Positions 44,752 to 53,011 are shown, numbered from the stretch's first letter. The stretch: 64,000 bases of DNA from Flavobacteriales bacterium (GCA_022447625.1 JAKVAX010000002.1:248001-312000); one strand, 5' to 3'. The notes: generated by a model from the sequence alone, not told the origin. Made by a program: numbers and translations.

Positions 44752-46704
44752 ATGATCCCACAGGACGTCATAGACCAAATCATGCAAAGCGTCGATATCA
44801 TCGAGGTTGTCGGGGAATTTGTGCCGCTTAAAAAGTCGGGGTCTAGTTACCGTGGGTTAAGTCCGTTCACCAGCGAGAAAACACCATCGTTTTACGTTGT
44901 TCCATCGAAAGGCATTTTCAAAGATTTCTCTTCTGGAAAAGGAGGCAGCGCTGTGACTTTCTTGATGGAGCATGAGAAGATGAGTTATCCGGAAGCCTTG
45001 CGATGGCTAGCGGATAAATACGGCATCGAGCTCCAAGAGGAGAAACCGAGTGAGGAAGTGTTGCAGGAGCGTTCTGAACGCGAAAGCTTATTGGCTGTGA
45101 GCCAATGGGCAGCCAACTACTTCGAGAAAGAACTTTGGGGAGGTGAAGAAGGACAAGCCGTTGGATTGAGTTACTTCCAGGAACGCGGGTTCCGGGATGA
45201 CATCATGAAGAAATTCAAGCTGGGGTACTGTCCGGAAGGATGGGAGACGATGACCACAGCTGCTTTAGAAGCCGGCTACGACGAACAGTGGTTGTTGGCT
45301 TCTGGTTTGACCAAAGAATCGAACGGTAAGAAATACGACTTCTTCCATGGAAGGGTCATGTTCCCGATTCAAGATATTTCGGGTCGTGTGATCGCCTTTG
45401 GGGGTAGAACGCTCAAGACCGAAAAGAAGGTTGCGAAGTATTTCAATAGTCCAGAGAGTGCGCTGTACAACAAGTCGCGCATCCTCTATGGAATTTTCCA
45501 GGCGAAGAATGCGATTGTACGCGAGGGCCGATGCTTCTTGGTGGAAGGATATACTGACGTTGTTTCACTCCACCAAGCAGGTGTAGAGAACGTTGTTGCT
45601 TCTTCAGGAACGGCGTTGACAGAAGATCAGGTGAAACTGATCAAGCGTTACTCAGAGAACGTGACCATCCTCTACGATGGTGACCCGGCTGGTATCCGTG
45701 CGAGTTTCCGAGGGATTGATTTGATCTTGGCTCAAGGACTGAATGTACGCGTAGTCTTGTTCCCTGACGGAGAAGATCCTGATTCCTTTGCCAAACGCGT
45801 TTCGTCAACCGAATTGACAGAGTACCTCGAGAAGGAAGCGAAAGACTTCATTGAATTCAAGACCTCCATTCTTAGCAAAGAGGCAGGAAAAGATCCGGTC
45901 AAGCGAGCGGATATGATCCGTGAGGTGGTGTCTTCGATAGTGGAGATTCCAGACCAGATCAAACGTCAGGTCTACATCCAAGAGTGTAGTCGATTGCTCG
46001 ATATGGCCGAGCAGGTCTTAATGAACGAGACCAACAAGCTACTTCGCGCTAAACTCAAGCGTAAAAGCAAGCCGGGCGACTACGTTCCTGAACCTGAAGT
46101 AGTTCCAGTTCCGCAACCGGAGCCGAAGGCATATACTAGTAAGAAGACGGCTTACCCGCAAGAGCTTGATCTAGTGCGTTTACTGCTGAATTTCGGTAAG
46201 ATGCCTATTCAAGTCAGCTTGCACAACTTAGAAGATGATAAAAAGGAAACGGCGCCAGTTTCCGTGGCAGAATACCTTTTGTTCGAGTTGCGCGATGAGA
46301 AGATGGATCTTCATGACCATACCCTACAGAAGATTACCACTCGCTACGGAGAGTCCTTAGATCAAGGTAAATTCCCAGAAGATCACTTCTTTCTTCATGA
46401 CCCTGACCAAGGCGTGGTTTCCATTTGTGCAGATCTCTTGACGGAGAAACATCAGATGAGTGAAAACTGGTCAGAGCGTCATCAGATTTATCCAGAAACG
46501 GAAGACATGAACCTAGCGAAGGCGGTGAAAGATTGTGTTTATCGATTGAAACTGCGCCATGCACTCATCATGATCGATGAGATTCAAGAAGCACTTAAGA
46601 CCGACCTACCTACAGAGCGAATGTTACTCTTATTGGAAGAGAAACGCCACTTGGATGAGGTAAAACGAGAGCTTTCTCGCTATTTTGGTAGTGCAATTAT
46701 CTAG
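44752..46704 (+). CDS. dnaG: DNA primase with zinc-binding motif replaced
   Basis: The 650-residue replication primase starts at the ATG at 44752 (MIPQDVIDQIMQ); a TTG at 44743 adds three residues. The N-terminal CHC2-like domain is recognisable (RGLSPFTSEKTPSFYVVPSK, then GIFKDFSSGKGGSAVTF), but the zinc ligands of the usual C-x2-H and C-x2-C sites are Ser, Thr, Asp and Ser, so no zinc ribbon can form. The catalytic core and Toprim domain are intact (FLVEGYTDVVSLHQAG, ILYDGDPAGIRAS, FPDGEDPDSFAKR). A C-terminal helicase-interaction domain follows. From memory, flavobacterial DnaGs commonly lack these ligands, so this is likely a lineage feature, not damage. Confidence 0.95.
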   Translation: MIPQDVIDQIMQSVDIIEVVGEFVPLKKSGSSYRGLSPFTSEKTPSFYVVPSKGIFKDFSSGKGGSAVTFLMEHEKMSYPEALRWLADKYGIELQEEKPSEEVLQERSERESLLAVSQWAANYFEKELWGGEEGQAVGLSYFQERGFRDDIMKKFKLGYCPEGWETMTTAALEAGYDEQWLLASGLTKESNGKKYDFFHGRVMFPIQDISGRVIAFGGRTLKTEKKVAKYFNSPESALYNKSRILYGIFQAKNAIVREGRCFLVEGYTDVVSLHQAGVENVVASSGTALTEDQVKLIKRYSENVTILYDGDPAGIRASFRGIDLILAQGLNVRVVLFPDGEDPDSFAKRVSSTELTEYLEKEAKDFIEFKTSILSKEAGKDPVKRADMIREVVSSIVEIPDQIKRQVYIQECSRLLDMAEQVLMNETNKLLRAKLKRKSKPGDYVPEPEVVPVPQPEPKAYTSKKTAYPQELDLVRLLLNFGKMPIQVSLHNLEDDKKETAPVSVAEYLLFELRDEKMDLHDHTLQKITTRYGESLDQGKFPEDHFFLHDPDQGVVSICADLLTEKHQMSENWSERHQIYPETEDMNLAKAVKDCVYRLKLRHALIMIDEIQEALKTDLPTERMLLLLEEKRHLDEVKRELSRYFGSAII

Positions 46705-46705
46705 T

Positions 46706-47530
46706 ATGGAAGAATGGTTCGATAAAGGACTGCACGTCCAAGGCTACCACGTTACGCTTGGTGACATCCTCTACATTGTTGTTCTCTTTGCGATCATCCG
46801 ACTGGTCATTTTTGGAATTCGTCTTGTTGTCAAGAAGGCCAGTGACAAACGTGGAATGGACGAAGGGATTCGCTTCACTTTAGTCAAGCTCATTAGCTAT
46901 TTCCTATATACCATAGGAGTGGCGATGGCACTCGATCAAATTGGAGTGAACATCAATGCCTTACTCGTGGGATCTGCTGCCCTACTCGTAGGAGTTGGTC
47001 TGGGAATACAGCACATCTTCAATGATATCGTCAGTGGCTTCGTCATCCTTTTTGAAGGAGTTGTGCGTGTAGGAGACATCATCGAATTCGACGGTATGAT
47101 CGCAAGAGTTGTACGGATCGATATCCGCACTTCGAAGGTGGTCAATCGAAAAGGTGTATACCTTATTGTTCCCAATTCTAAAATCACCTCAAATTCAGTC
47201 ATTAACTGGACACATCACGACCTTCATAGCCGATTCGATATACAGGTTGGAGTGGCATATGGTTCCAATACGGCCAAGGTGAAACGACTGTTGCTTGAAG
47301 TGGCCAAAGAACACCCACTAGTGGTCTCTGATCGCCAGCCAGAGGTGGTTTTCATGGATTTCGCTGACTCTTCGTTGAACATGGAATTGCGCTTTTGGGC
47401 AACCCGCCCTTGGCAGATGGATCAAATAAAAAGTGACATTCGCTTCCGCATTGATGAGGTGTTCCGTGAGCACGACATTAAAATCCCATTCCCACAACGT
47501 GAAATGTACGTTTGGGACCAGTCGAAATAA
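46706..47530 (+). CDS. Small-conductance mechanosensitive channel (MscS family)
   Basis: The 274-residue protein starts at the ATG at 46706, one base after the dnaG stop; a GTG-type extension from 46685 overlaps dnaG. It has several helices in the first 150 residues. The pore-lining segment is GSAALLVGVGLGIQHIFNDI, followed by VSGFVILFEGVVRVGDIIEF as in MscS, and the beta domain with NRKGVYLIVPNSKITSN. It releases solutes across the inner membrane under osmotic downshock. It is probably co-transcribed with dnaG. Confidence 0.93.
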   Translation: MEEWFDKGLHVQGYHVTLGDILYIVVLFAIIRLVIFGIRLVVKKASDKRGMDEGIRFTLVKLISYFLYTIGVAMALDQIGVNINALLVGSAALLVGVGLGIQHIFNDIVSGFVILFEGVVRVGDIIEFDGMIARVVRIDIRTSKVVNRKGVYLIVPNSKITSNSVINWTHHDLHSRFDIQVGVAYGSNTAKVKRLLLEVAKEHPLVVSDRQPEVVFMDFADSSLNMELRFWATRPWQMDQIKSDIRFRIDEVFREHDIKIPFPQREMYVWDQSK

Positions 47531-47542
47531 GCCGTTTTGGCA

Positions 47543-47557
47543 TTCCGCGCTAGCGAA
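47543..47557 (+). repeat. Recurrent 15-mer TTCCGCGCTAGCGAA, exact copy, intergenic
   Basis: It lies 12 bases after the MscS stop codon, outside any gene, showing that the motif is not kept for its coding sense. Confidence 0.7.
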
Positions 47558-47659
47558 AGTCAATACACAGAGAACCAAGGTTTGCATGCTTTGTTACGGC
47601 TGCAATCAAAGTGTTTCCGTATCTTCGATTTCTGCATCCAAACTGTTGAAAACGTGAAA

Positions 47660-48619
47660 ATGAAAGAATCACAGGTATATCTCGGATTGATCGCATTGTT
47701 TTTTGCGTCATTCCTTCTTGCGAGTTGTTTGAACGAAGACAATAAAATTCCAGACAACTGTTACGATGGAATTCTGAACAACGGCGAAGAATTAATCGAC
47801 TGTGGTGGGCCAAATTGTCCGCTATGTGACCCATGTGAAAATTTTGTTTGGGAACCGGAACTAGGTGAACAATGGGTTGACTGTGGTGGAGAATGTGATC
47901 CATGTGATCCTAGCTTCAACGGACAGCTTGATCCAGGTGAAGAAGGTATTGATTGTGGAGGTGACACAGGTGTTGACTGTGGTGAGCTCTGTGGAGACGG
48001 CCTTCTCAATGGTAACGAAGAAGAAATTGATTGTGGTGGTCCTGACTGTGACCCATGTCCAACATGTACTGATGGCATCCTGAACCAAGACGAAACAGGT
48101 ATTGACTGTGGTGGTTCTGAATGCCCTGACTGTCCGCCAGACGCAGGAGACTGCACAAACGGAGAGATTGACGGTGACGAGCAGTACATTGACTGTGGAG
48201 GTAGTGCATGTCCTCCATGTGAAGGACTCATCACCTTCAAGCGTGGTGGTCAAACCATCGTATGTGACGCTTCAGTTTTGGGTGCGCTTGCAGGTGGAAC
48301 AATCACACTCACAGGAGCATCATTGCTTCCTGCTGGTATTTCATTCACCTTGACCGAGCCAGCCCTCGGATGGACAAGCGGTGTTGGCATCACAGCTGAC
48401 GTAGTTTCAAACCCAGGAACGGTAGTTCAATTTACAGACAACACAGGTGTGATTTACAGCTCAGGCTTCGGCGAAGGAGAAGTATCTATCACAGTAGATT
48501 ACGTTTTAGCTGAACCAGGCGGTTTCATCGCCGGAAGCTTCTCAGGACAACTCTACACTGCAGACGGAGAAGATTCAGTATTCTTGACTCAAGGACAGTT
48601 TGCGGTACCATTGCCGTAA
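47660..48619 (+). CDS. Lipoprotein with IDCGG-type Cys-rich repeats
   Basis: The 319 residues start at the ATG at 47660, giving a lipoprotein signal (MKESQVYLGLIALFFASFLL then ASC); an earlier frame from 47537 is upstream noise. Residues 25-190 are six or so repeats of the type DGxxNxxExxIDCGGxxCxxC (for example ILNNGEELIDCGGPNCPLC), a pattern common in surface lipoproteins of marine Bacteroidota. The C-terminal third is a beta-rich domain (ITFKRGGQTIVCDASVLG). Function unknown; metal or cell-surface binding is inferred from Cys/Asp content. A -7-like TATCTTCG lies at 47620. Confidence 0.85.
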   Translation: MKESQVYLGLIALFFASFLLASCLNEDNKIPDNCYDGILNNGEELIDCGGPNCPLCDPCENFVWEPELGEQWVDCGGECDPCDPSFNGQLDPGEEGIDCGGDTGVDCGELCGDGLLNGNEEEIDCGGPDCDPCPTCTDGILNQDETGIDCGGSECPDCPPDAGDCTNGEIDGDEQYIDCGGSACPPCEGLITFKRGGQTIVCDASVLGALAGGTITLTGASLLPAGISFTLTEPALGWTSGVGITADVVSNPGTVVQFTDNTGVIYSSGFGEGEVSITVDYVLAEPGGFIAGSFSGQLYTADGEDSVFLTQGQFAVPLP

Positions 48620-48648
48620 GGGAACGTAAAGCGAAAAAGACTTTTGAA

Positions 48649-48673
48649 GGGGCCGGTGAGGCCCCTTTTTTTT
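48649..48673 (+). terminator. Terminator of the Cys-rich lipoprotein gene
   Basis: GGGGCC pairs with GGCCCC around GGTGA, followed by eight T. Confidence 0.85.
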
Positions 48674-48675
48674 AT

Positions 48676-48900
48676 TCGGGTTGTTGGTTTTTGGCACTTG
48701 GTTTTTAGTCTCTAGACCTTCGACTCTCGTCTTTGAGATTAGCATGATTAGTCCGCCTCAGGCGGACAGCATGGTTAGTTCTTAGTCTTTAGTGGTTGGT
48801 TTTTGGTCTTCAGTAATTAGTTCTTGGTCTCTAGACCCTCGACCCTCGACTCTCGAAAGTAGTCTTCAGTTATAGACCTTTAGTTATCGTTTATAGATTA
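48676..48900. repeat. Low-complexity intergenic repeats
   Basis: The segment has two copies of TCTCTAGACC-TCGACTCTCG (near 48711 and 48827), many TTAGT, TTGGTT and TTTTTGG strings, and the palindrome GTCCGCCTCAGGCGGAC at about 48750, shared with 44108. There is no gene in it. Confidence 0.6.
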
Positions 48901-48930
48901 AAAAAAAGCCACGCTCTACAGCGTGGCTTT
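48901..48930 (-). terminator. Terminator of the OmpA lipoprotein gene
   Basis: On the minus strand AAAGCCACGC pairs with GCGTGGCTTT and runs into TTTTTT. Confidence 0.85.
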
Positions 48931-48955
48931 CGGCAGGTTTAAAGGAATGATAAAA

Positions 48956-49945
48956 TCAATTCCCTTCTAGGATCTGGAACAATTCGTTCAGATTAGGTGA
49001 GATGATAATCTCAATGCGTCGGTTCTTTGCTTTGTCTACTGGATCTACTGGGTGGAATTCGCTGCGTCCTGAAGCAGAGAGGATGGTAGGAGCGATGCTG
49101 CTATTCTCTGTCATGATCTTCACAACAGCAGTAGCGCGAAGTACACTCAACTCCCAGTTATCGCTAGGAATAGAGTTCCCGCGGATCTTATCAGTGTCTG
49201 TGTGGCCTTCTACGATAATCTCCATGTCGCTTTCGTCTTCGATGGCTTTGGCGAGGTCAACGAGGGCTTTCTTTCCTTCATTATTGATTACGGTGCTTCC
49301 AGAAGGGAAGAGGAGCTTTGCGTCAAGGCTAACGTATACTTTACCGTTCTTTTCTTCTACGCTGAACCCTTTGTCTTTGAACCCGAGCAGGGCAGCGGCA
49401 ATCTTGTCGCGCAATGCATTAGCGGCTTCTTGTTGCTTGTTTAAGAGATCTTCTAGCTCGTTTACGCGAGCTTCACGTGCTTCCAGAGCGGCGCTCAGTT
49501 CGTTGAGGCTTATTTCTTTCGAGTCTAACTGAGTTTCTAGTTCGCGAAGGGCGTCTTCGTGCATTTGAAGGTCACTTTGAGCGATTTGCAGGTCTTCCAA
49601 CAACTTGCGGTTCTCAGCGTTCATGTCTTCGAGAATCGAGCTGTTTTTCGCCATGAGAATTTCGTTCAACTCGTGGATTTTGTCGTATTGATTACGCAAA
49701 TGACGAAGTGAGTTTCCAAGCAAGGTAGTGTCGCTTTCGAGGGCGCCCATGCGTTTGCCAATGTCATCTATCTGAGCTTCAAGCTCGTTGACTTGTGTGG
49801 TGAGTGCTTCATTCGAGGTTCTGAGCTGCTTGTTCTCCGTCTCACAGTCGTTCTTTCTCGCCTCTAATTCTTCGTATTGACGGGCAGTTACGCACGAAGC
49901 CAAGCCCATCACTACTACTGATACCAATAGAAGATACTTCTTCAT
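48956..49945 (-). CDS. OmpA-family lipoprotein with coiled coil
   Basis: The 329-residue protein has a lipoprotein signal (MKKYLLLVSVVVMGLASC) and a long coiled coil (about 22-190, repeats of ELE/ELEAQIDDIG, LRELETQLDSKEISLNEL). The C-terminal OmpA peptidoglycan-binding domain has LLFPSGSTVINNEGKKALVD, VEGHTDTDKI, NWELSVLRATAVVK and NRRIEIII. It would tie the outer membrane to the wall, with the coiled coil as a periplasmic rod, possibly as a stator or porin accessory. The signal and the OmpA fold are clear; the precise role is not. Confidence 0.93.
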   Translation of the reverse strand: MKKYLLLVSVVVMGLASCVTARQYEELEARKNDCETENKQLRTSNEALTTQVNELEAQIDDIGKRMGALESDTTLLGNSLRHLRNQYDKIHELNEILMAKNSSILEDMNAENRKLLEDLQIAQSDLQMHEDALRELETQLDSKEISLNELSAALEAREARVNELEDLLNKQQEAANALRDKIAAALLGFKDKGFSVEEKNGKVYVSLDAKLLFPSGSTVINNEGKKALVDLAKAIEDESDMEIIVEGHTDTDKIRGNSIPSDNWELSVLRATAVVKIMTENSSIAPTILSASGRSEFHPVDPVDKAKNRRIEIIISPNLNELFQILEGN

Positions 49946-49982
49946 CGCTGAAAATTTTCATTACAAAGATGCTTGCTTTCTT

Positions 49983-49997
49983 CTCGCTAGCGCGGAA
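49983..49997 (-). repeat. Recurrent 15-mer, near-exact copy on the other strand
   Basis: CTCGCTAGCGCGGAA differs at one base from the reverse complement of the exact copies. It lies in the leader of the OmpA lipoprotein gene. Confidence 0.6.
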
Positions 49998-50162
49998 TAG
50001 CGCAGGGGTCTTATACACAAGGATTTGTGCATACCCCCAATTTTGGAAATCCTCTAGTTCGCCATTTTTAACACTAGGGTAAACAAGAATTCACGCGTAT
50101 TCACTGTTAGTAATGTATGGAGCGCCGCGGCGTTCCTGCATTAAGAACCAAAAAGATATGTG

Positions 50163-50282
50163 ATGGAAGCGTTGTTCAATTTGCTCTCTTCGATTGAAGA
50201 GAGATTCAATCGTCGTTTTGGGTGGTTCTTTACCAACGGAAACAAAGCAAAAGTTGCCAACGAGGATCAGGATTTCAGCTGA
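50163..50282 (+). CDS. Small 39-residue protein
   Basis: The ORF of 40 codons starts MEALFNLLSSIEERF and continues FGWFFTNGNKAKVANEDQDF before TGA. The FGWFFTNGN stretch and the amphipathic start look like a real small protein rather than noise, and it is not inside another gene except for 16 bases shared tail-to-tail with the convergent aldehyde dehydrogenase. I recall small Bacteroidota ORFs with a similar FGWFxTNG core but cannot check it. Function unknown. Confidence 0.5.
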   Translation: MEALFNLLSSIEERFNRRFGWFFTNGNKAKVANEDQDFS

Positions 50283-51724
50283 ATGCAAACATTCTGAGGC
50301 TCGGTAAAGAAGTGTAATGCTTCAAAGCCACCTTCTCTTCCTACGCCAGAGTTTTTAACTCCTCCGAAAGGAGTGCGTAGATCTCGTACTAGCCAGCAAT
50401 TGATCCATACAATACCTGAATGGATCTGCTGGGCTACGCGATGAGCACGCGTCAAGTTGCTCGTCCATACCGTAGCAGCCAATCCGTATTCTACACTGTT
50501 GGCCATTTCTAAGGCATGTTCGTCTGATTCAAAAGGGGTAATGGTCACGACAGGACCAAAAATCTCTTCCTGCTGCACACGACACTGATAATCGAGTCCT
50601 TCAATGACGGTAGGTTCGATGTAGTATCCCTCAGCACGATTCCCATCTTCTGGGATGTGTTGTTTTCCTCCACACAGTACCGTTCCACCTTCTTCTTTAG
50701 CGAGTTCGATGTATGAGAGTACCTTCTCCATATGTGGTTTCGAGACCACGGCTCCAAACTTGGTAGATGGATCTGAAGGGTCGCCAATCTGCATGCGCTT
50801 CACTTTCGCTACAAAGGCCTCCTTGAACTTGTCGTAGATAGAGGCTTCTACGAAAATACGTGAACCACACAGGCAAATCTGTCCTTGATTAGCGAATGAC
50901 GAACGCACCGTGGTGCGAATCATCTCATCAAAGTCGCAATCCGCGAAAATGATGTTTGGGTTCTTTCCCCCAAGTTCCAACGACAGCTTCTTGAACATCG
51001 GCGCTGCTTTCTTCGCGATGAGGGCCCCTGTGGTTGTTCCTCCAGTGAATGAAATCGCCTTGATACCAGGGTGCGAGACCATCGCGTCACCTGCTTGATG
51101 TCCGTGACCGTGTACGATGTTGAGCACACCTGCAGGAAGCCCAGCTTCATTGCACAATTTCGACATCAAGTAAGCGGTCATCGGGGTGATTTCGCTTGGC
51201 TTAGCTACCACAGTACATCCTGAGGCGAGTGCTGGAGCAATCTTCCAGGTAAACAGATAGAGCGGTAAGTTCCATGGAGAGATACATCCGACTACCCCCA
51301 CCGGTTTGCGGTTGGTGTAGTTGATCACGCGGTCTTCCATGATATGGGCTTCGCTCGCATAGTGCATGATCGCCGTAGAGAAGAAACGAATATTCGATTC
51401 CGCTCGAGGAATATCGACATGAGAAGCCAGGCTCACGGGTTTACCGTTGTCTTTGCTTTCAGCCGCCGCCAGGGCGTCGAGGTTTTCTCTAATGAGGTCA
51501 GCCAACTTCGAAAGAATGCGAGATCGCTCTTGGTAAGGTGTGGTTGACCAGATAGGAAAAGCGGCATTCGCTGCTTCGTACGCTCGTTCTACATCATCAG
51601 CATCAGAGTTCGGGATTTGGCTGTAGACTTTTCCCGTTGCAGGCTCGTAATTATCGATCCATTGTCCGTTCGCTGGTTCAGCGAATTCTCCGTTGATGAA
51701 GTTGAGTATCTTTTCCACAGCCAT
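50267..51724 (-). CDS. NAD-dependent aldehyde dehydrogenase, aminomuconate-semialdehyde type
   Basis: The 485-residue enzyme is a typical ALDH: SPWNLPLYLFTWKIAPALAS, the cofactor loop FTGGTTTG, the general-base Glu in LELGGKNP and the catalytic Cys in GQICLCGSR. The C-terminal NCWLVRDLRTPFGGVKNSGV is characteristic of the ALDH8/2-aminomuconic semialdehyde dehydrogenase branch rather than betaine or succinate enzymes, so a role in tryptophan (kynurenine) or related aromatic breakdown is inferred. No other kynurenine pathway gene is in the window, though a tyrosine pathway lies at 9766-12086. Confidence 0.93.
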   Translation of the reverse strand: MAVEKILNFINGEFAEPANGQWIDNYEPATGKVYSQIPNSDADDVERAYEAANAAFPIWSTTPYQERSRILSKLADLIRENLDALAAAESKDNGKPVSLASHVDIPRAESNIRFFSTAIMHYASEAHIMEDRVINYTNRKPVGVVGCISPWNLPLYLFTWKIAPALASGCTVVAKPSEITPMTAYLMSKLCNEAGLPAGVLNIVHGHGHQAGDAMVSHPGIKAISFTGGTTTGALIAKKAAPMFKKLSLELGGKNPNIIFADCDFDEMIRTTVRSSFANQGQICLCGSRIFVEASIYDKFKEAFVAKVKRMQIGDPSDPSTKFGAVVSKPHMEKVLSYIELAKEEGGTVLCGGKQHIPEDGNRAEGYYIEPTVIEGLDYQCRVQQEEIFGPVVTITPFESDEHALEMANSVEYGLAATVWTSNLTRAHRVAQQIHSGIVWINCWLVRDLRTPFGGVKNSGVGREGGFEALHFFTEPQNVCIQLKS

Positions 51725-51773
51725 GAATTTTTGTAAAAGTAGTGAAATGGCCTTGTCGAAAAATGCTGCGGGC

Positions 51774-51805
51774 TTGTGTACTTATTCAGAATATTTTTAA
51801 ATTTG
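51774..51805 (+). promoter_or_regulatory. Promoter of tRNA-Gln
   Basis: TTG at 51774-51776 and TAAATTTG at 51798-51805 are separated by 21 bases and match the Bacteroidota promoter. The tRNA starts 22 bases later. Confidence 0.7.
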
Positions 51806-51827
51806 CACCCCTGTTAATTCAGGAAAC

Positions 51828-51898
51828 TGCCCCATGGTGTAATGGTAGCACACCAGATTTTGGTTCTGTTTGTCAAGGTTCGAGTCCTTGTGGGGCAA
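51828..51898 (+). tRNA. tRNA-Gln (anticodon TTG)
   Basis: TGCCCCA at the 5' end pairs with TGGGGCA at the 3' end. D-arm (GGTGTAATGGTAGCAC), anticodon loop TTTTGGT with anticodon TTG, and T-arm AAGGTTCGAGTCCTT are all present. The outermost pair of the anticodon stem is a C-T mismatch. CCA is not encoded. Confidence 0.93.
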
Positions 51899-51900
51899 CA

Positions 51901-51927
51901 AAAAGGTCACTTCGGTGACCTTTTTTG
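51901..51927 (+). terminator. Terminator of tRNA-Gln
   Basis: AAGGTCAC pairs with GTGACCTT around a TTCG tetraloop, followed by TTTT. Confidence 0.85.
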
Positions 51928-51964
51928 TTTTTGGGTTATTGGTGGTTTTCACCGGTGGAATATT

Positions 51965-52422
51965 GGATGGATTTCATCCATCCCTACGGCCTATATGTGA
52001 TTTGGTGTAGATGGCGTTTATAAACGCCATTGTTTGTGGGTTTGACCCATCCGTTCGCTGGTTGAGGCGCAAGATTGCGCCGCTAAAGGACCGGTTGTCC
52101 TATTTGATTGATGTAGGGACGCATGAAATGCGTCCATGACCTGGACCTTCGCTGGAAGGTTTTGTCAAATTGCGTTCAATTACAAATGGGTACACCAATT
52201 GAACCATGTGTTGGATTAGGATGGATTTCATCCATCCCTACGGCCGACATGTGATGGGCCGTAGATGGTGTTTATAAACGCCATTGTTTGTGGGTTTGAC
52301 CCATCCGTTCGCGTTCCTGTTGAGGCGCATAAATCCCGAAATACGGGATAGGTGCGCCGCTAAAGGACCGGTTATCCCTTTTGATTAATGTAGGAACGCA
52401 TGAAATGCGTCCATAACCTAGA
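51965..52422. repeat. Array of short hairpins in two copies of a ~180-200 base unit
   Basis: Two copies start at 51965 and 52219, offset 254 bases. Each has, in the same order: GGATGGAT-TTC-ATCCATCC; GGCGTTTATAAACGCC (GGTGTTT in the second copy); GGGTTTGACCC; GGCGC-loop-GCGCC; the GGACCGGTT(G/A)TCC motif; and GACGCAT-GAA-ATGCGTC (AACGCAT in the second copy). In the second copy the GGCGC loop is replaced by a nested hairpin ATCCCG-AAATA-CGGGAT. Nothing is coded. Between copies is a diverged spacer of about 75 bases. Confidence 0.8.
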
Positions 52423-52750
52423 GCAGCTTAATCAGAATCGTAAGTATTGAAATCGCTACCGAAGCGCCACTCGCCCAAGTGAGCATTTTGATGGGCGCTT
52501 GAGCGATACAAAGTGCATTTGCTGTTACGCCTACCGCTACTACTGTGAGGAATAGCGCGAAGTCTTGCGGACTTTCAGAATGCAAAGTGTACATCACCGC
52601 AATGGCACCTAAACAGCTTTGAAGCAAAATGGCGATCACCATGATACCGTAGCGGTTGAATTCCATTTTGTCCCAGAAGTCTGAAGTAGACTTGGCTGCG
52701 GTTGTCTTAAGTATTGTAGGACTCGGATGGGTTACTGATGGATTTTTCAT
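52418..52750 (-). CDS. Small membrane protein, possibly under Crp/Fnr-type control
   Basis: The 110 residues have a soluble N-terminal 30 residues and three predicted membrane helices (YGIMVIAILLQSCLGAIAVM; DFALFLTVVAVGVTANALCI; MLTWASGASVAISILTILIK). No family was recognised. The perfect palindrome TGACCTAGGTCA lies at 52801-52812 in its leader, so it may belong to a respiratory or oxygen regulon. The 3' end runs to the hairpin array. Confidence 0.75.
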   Translation of the reverse strand: MKNPSVTHPSPTILKTTAAKSTSDFWDKMEFNRYGIMVIAILLQSCLGAIAVMYTLHSESPQDFALFLTVVAVGVTANALCIAQAPIKMLTWASGASVAISILTILIKLL

Positions 52751-52800
52751 TAGATGTGATTTAGTACCACTAAGTTCCCCCGGAAGTCGTCTTCTATTTA

Positions 52801-52812
52801 TGACCTAGGTCA
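52801..52812 (-). promoter_or_regulatory. Palindromic operator TGACCTAGGTCA
   Basis: This is a perfect 12-base inverted repeat about 50 bases before the ATG of the small membrane protein. Dyads with TGAC half-sites are of the kind bound by Crp/Fnr-family dimers; the assignment is by resemblance only. Confidence 0.5.
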
Positions 52813-52974
52813 GGATTTGAGGTAACATTCATTACGTTCTCAGCTGGGTTGAGCTGGAGTACTTTGTAACTGTGGGTCAAAACTTTACGAGTGTTAGCGA
52901 TGCTCAGAGGCTTCCGTTGTACCTTGAGCATTCCTTAGCATTAAACTAAATCAGCTTCGTATTGACGGAGATCA

Positions 52975-53000
52975 AAAGACCCGCTCAACGGCGGGTCTTT
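52975..53000 (-). terminator. Terminator after the beta-helix protein gene
   Basis: AAAGACCCGC pairs with GCGGGTCTTT and a T-run follows on the minus strand, just downstream of the stop at 53012. Confidence 0.8.
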
Positions 53001-53011
53001 CTGATTCAATA

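Noticed and set aside
47761-48253. Long minus-strand ORFs opposite the Cys-rich lipoprotein
   Set aside because: They are antisense to the IDCGG repeats, have no start context and no recognisable domain.
47600-49980. A dif or replication polarity switch between the forward and reverse copies of the 15-mer
   Set aside because: There are too few copies, and no dif-like site or clear change in gene direction was found. It is kept only as a question in the finding on the motif.
50091-50288. Minus-strand 65-residue ORF
   Set aside because: It runs through the start of the more plausible 39-residue plus-strand ORF and has no signal or domain.
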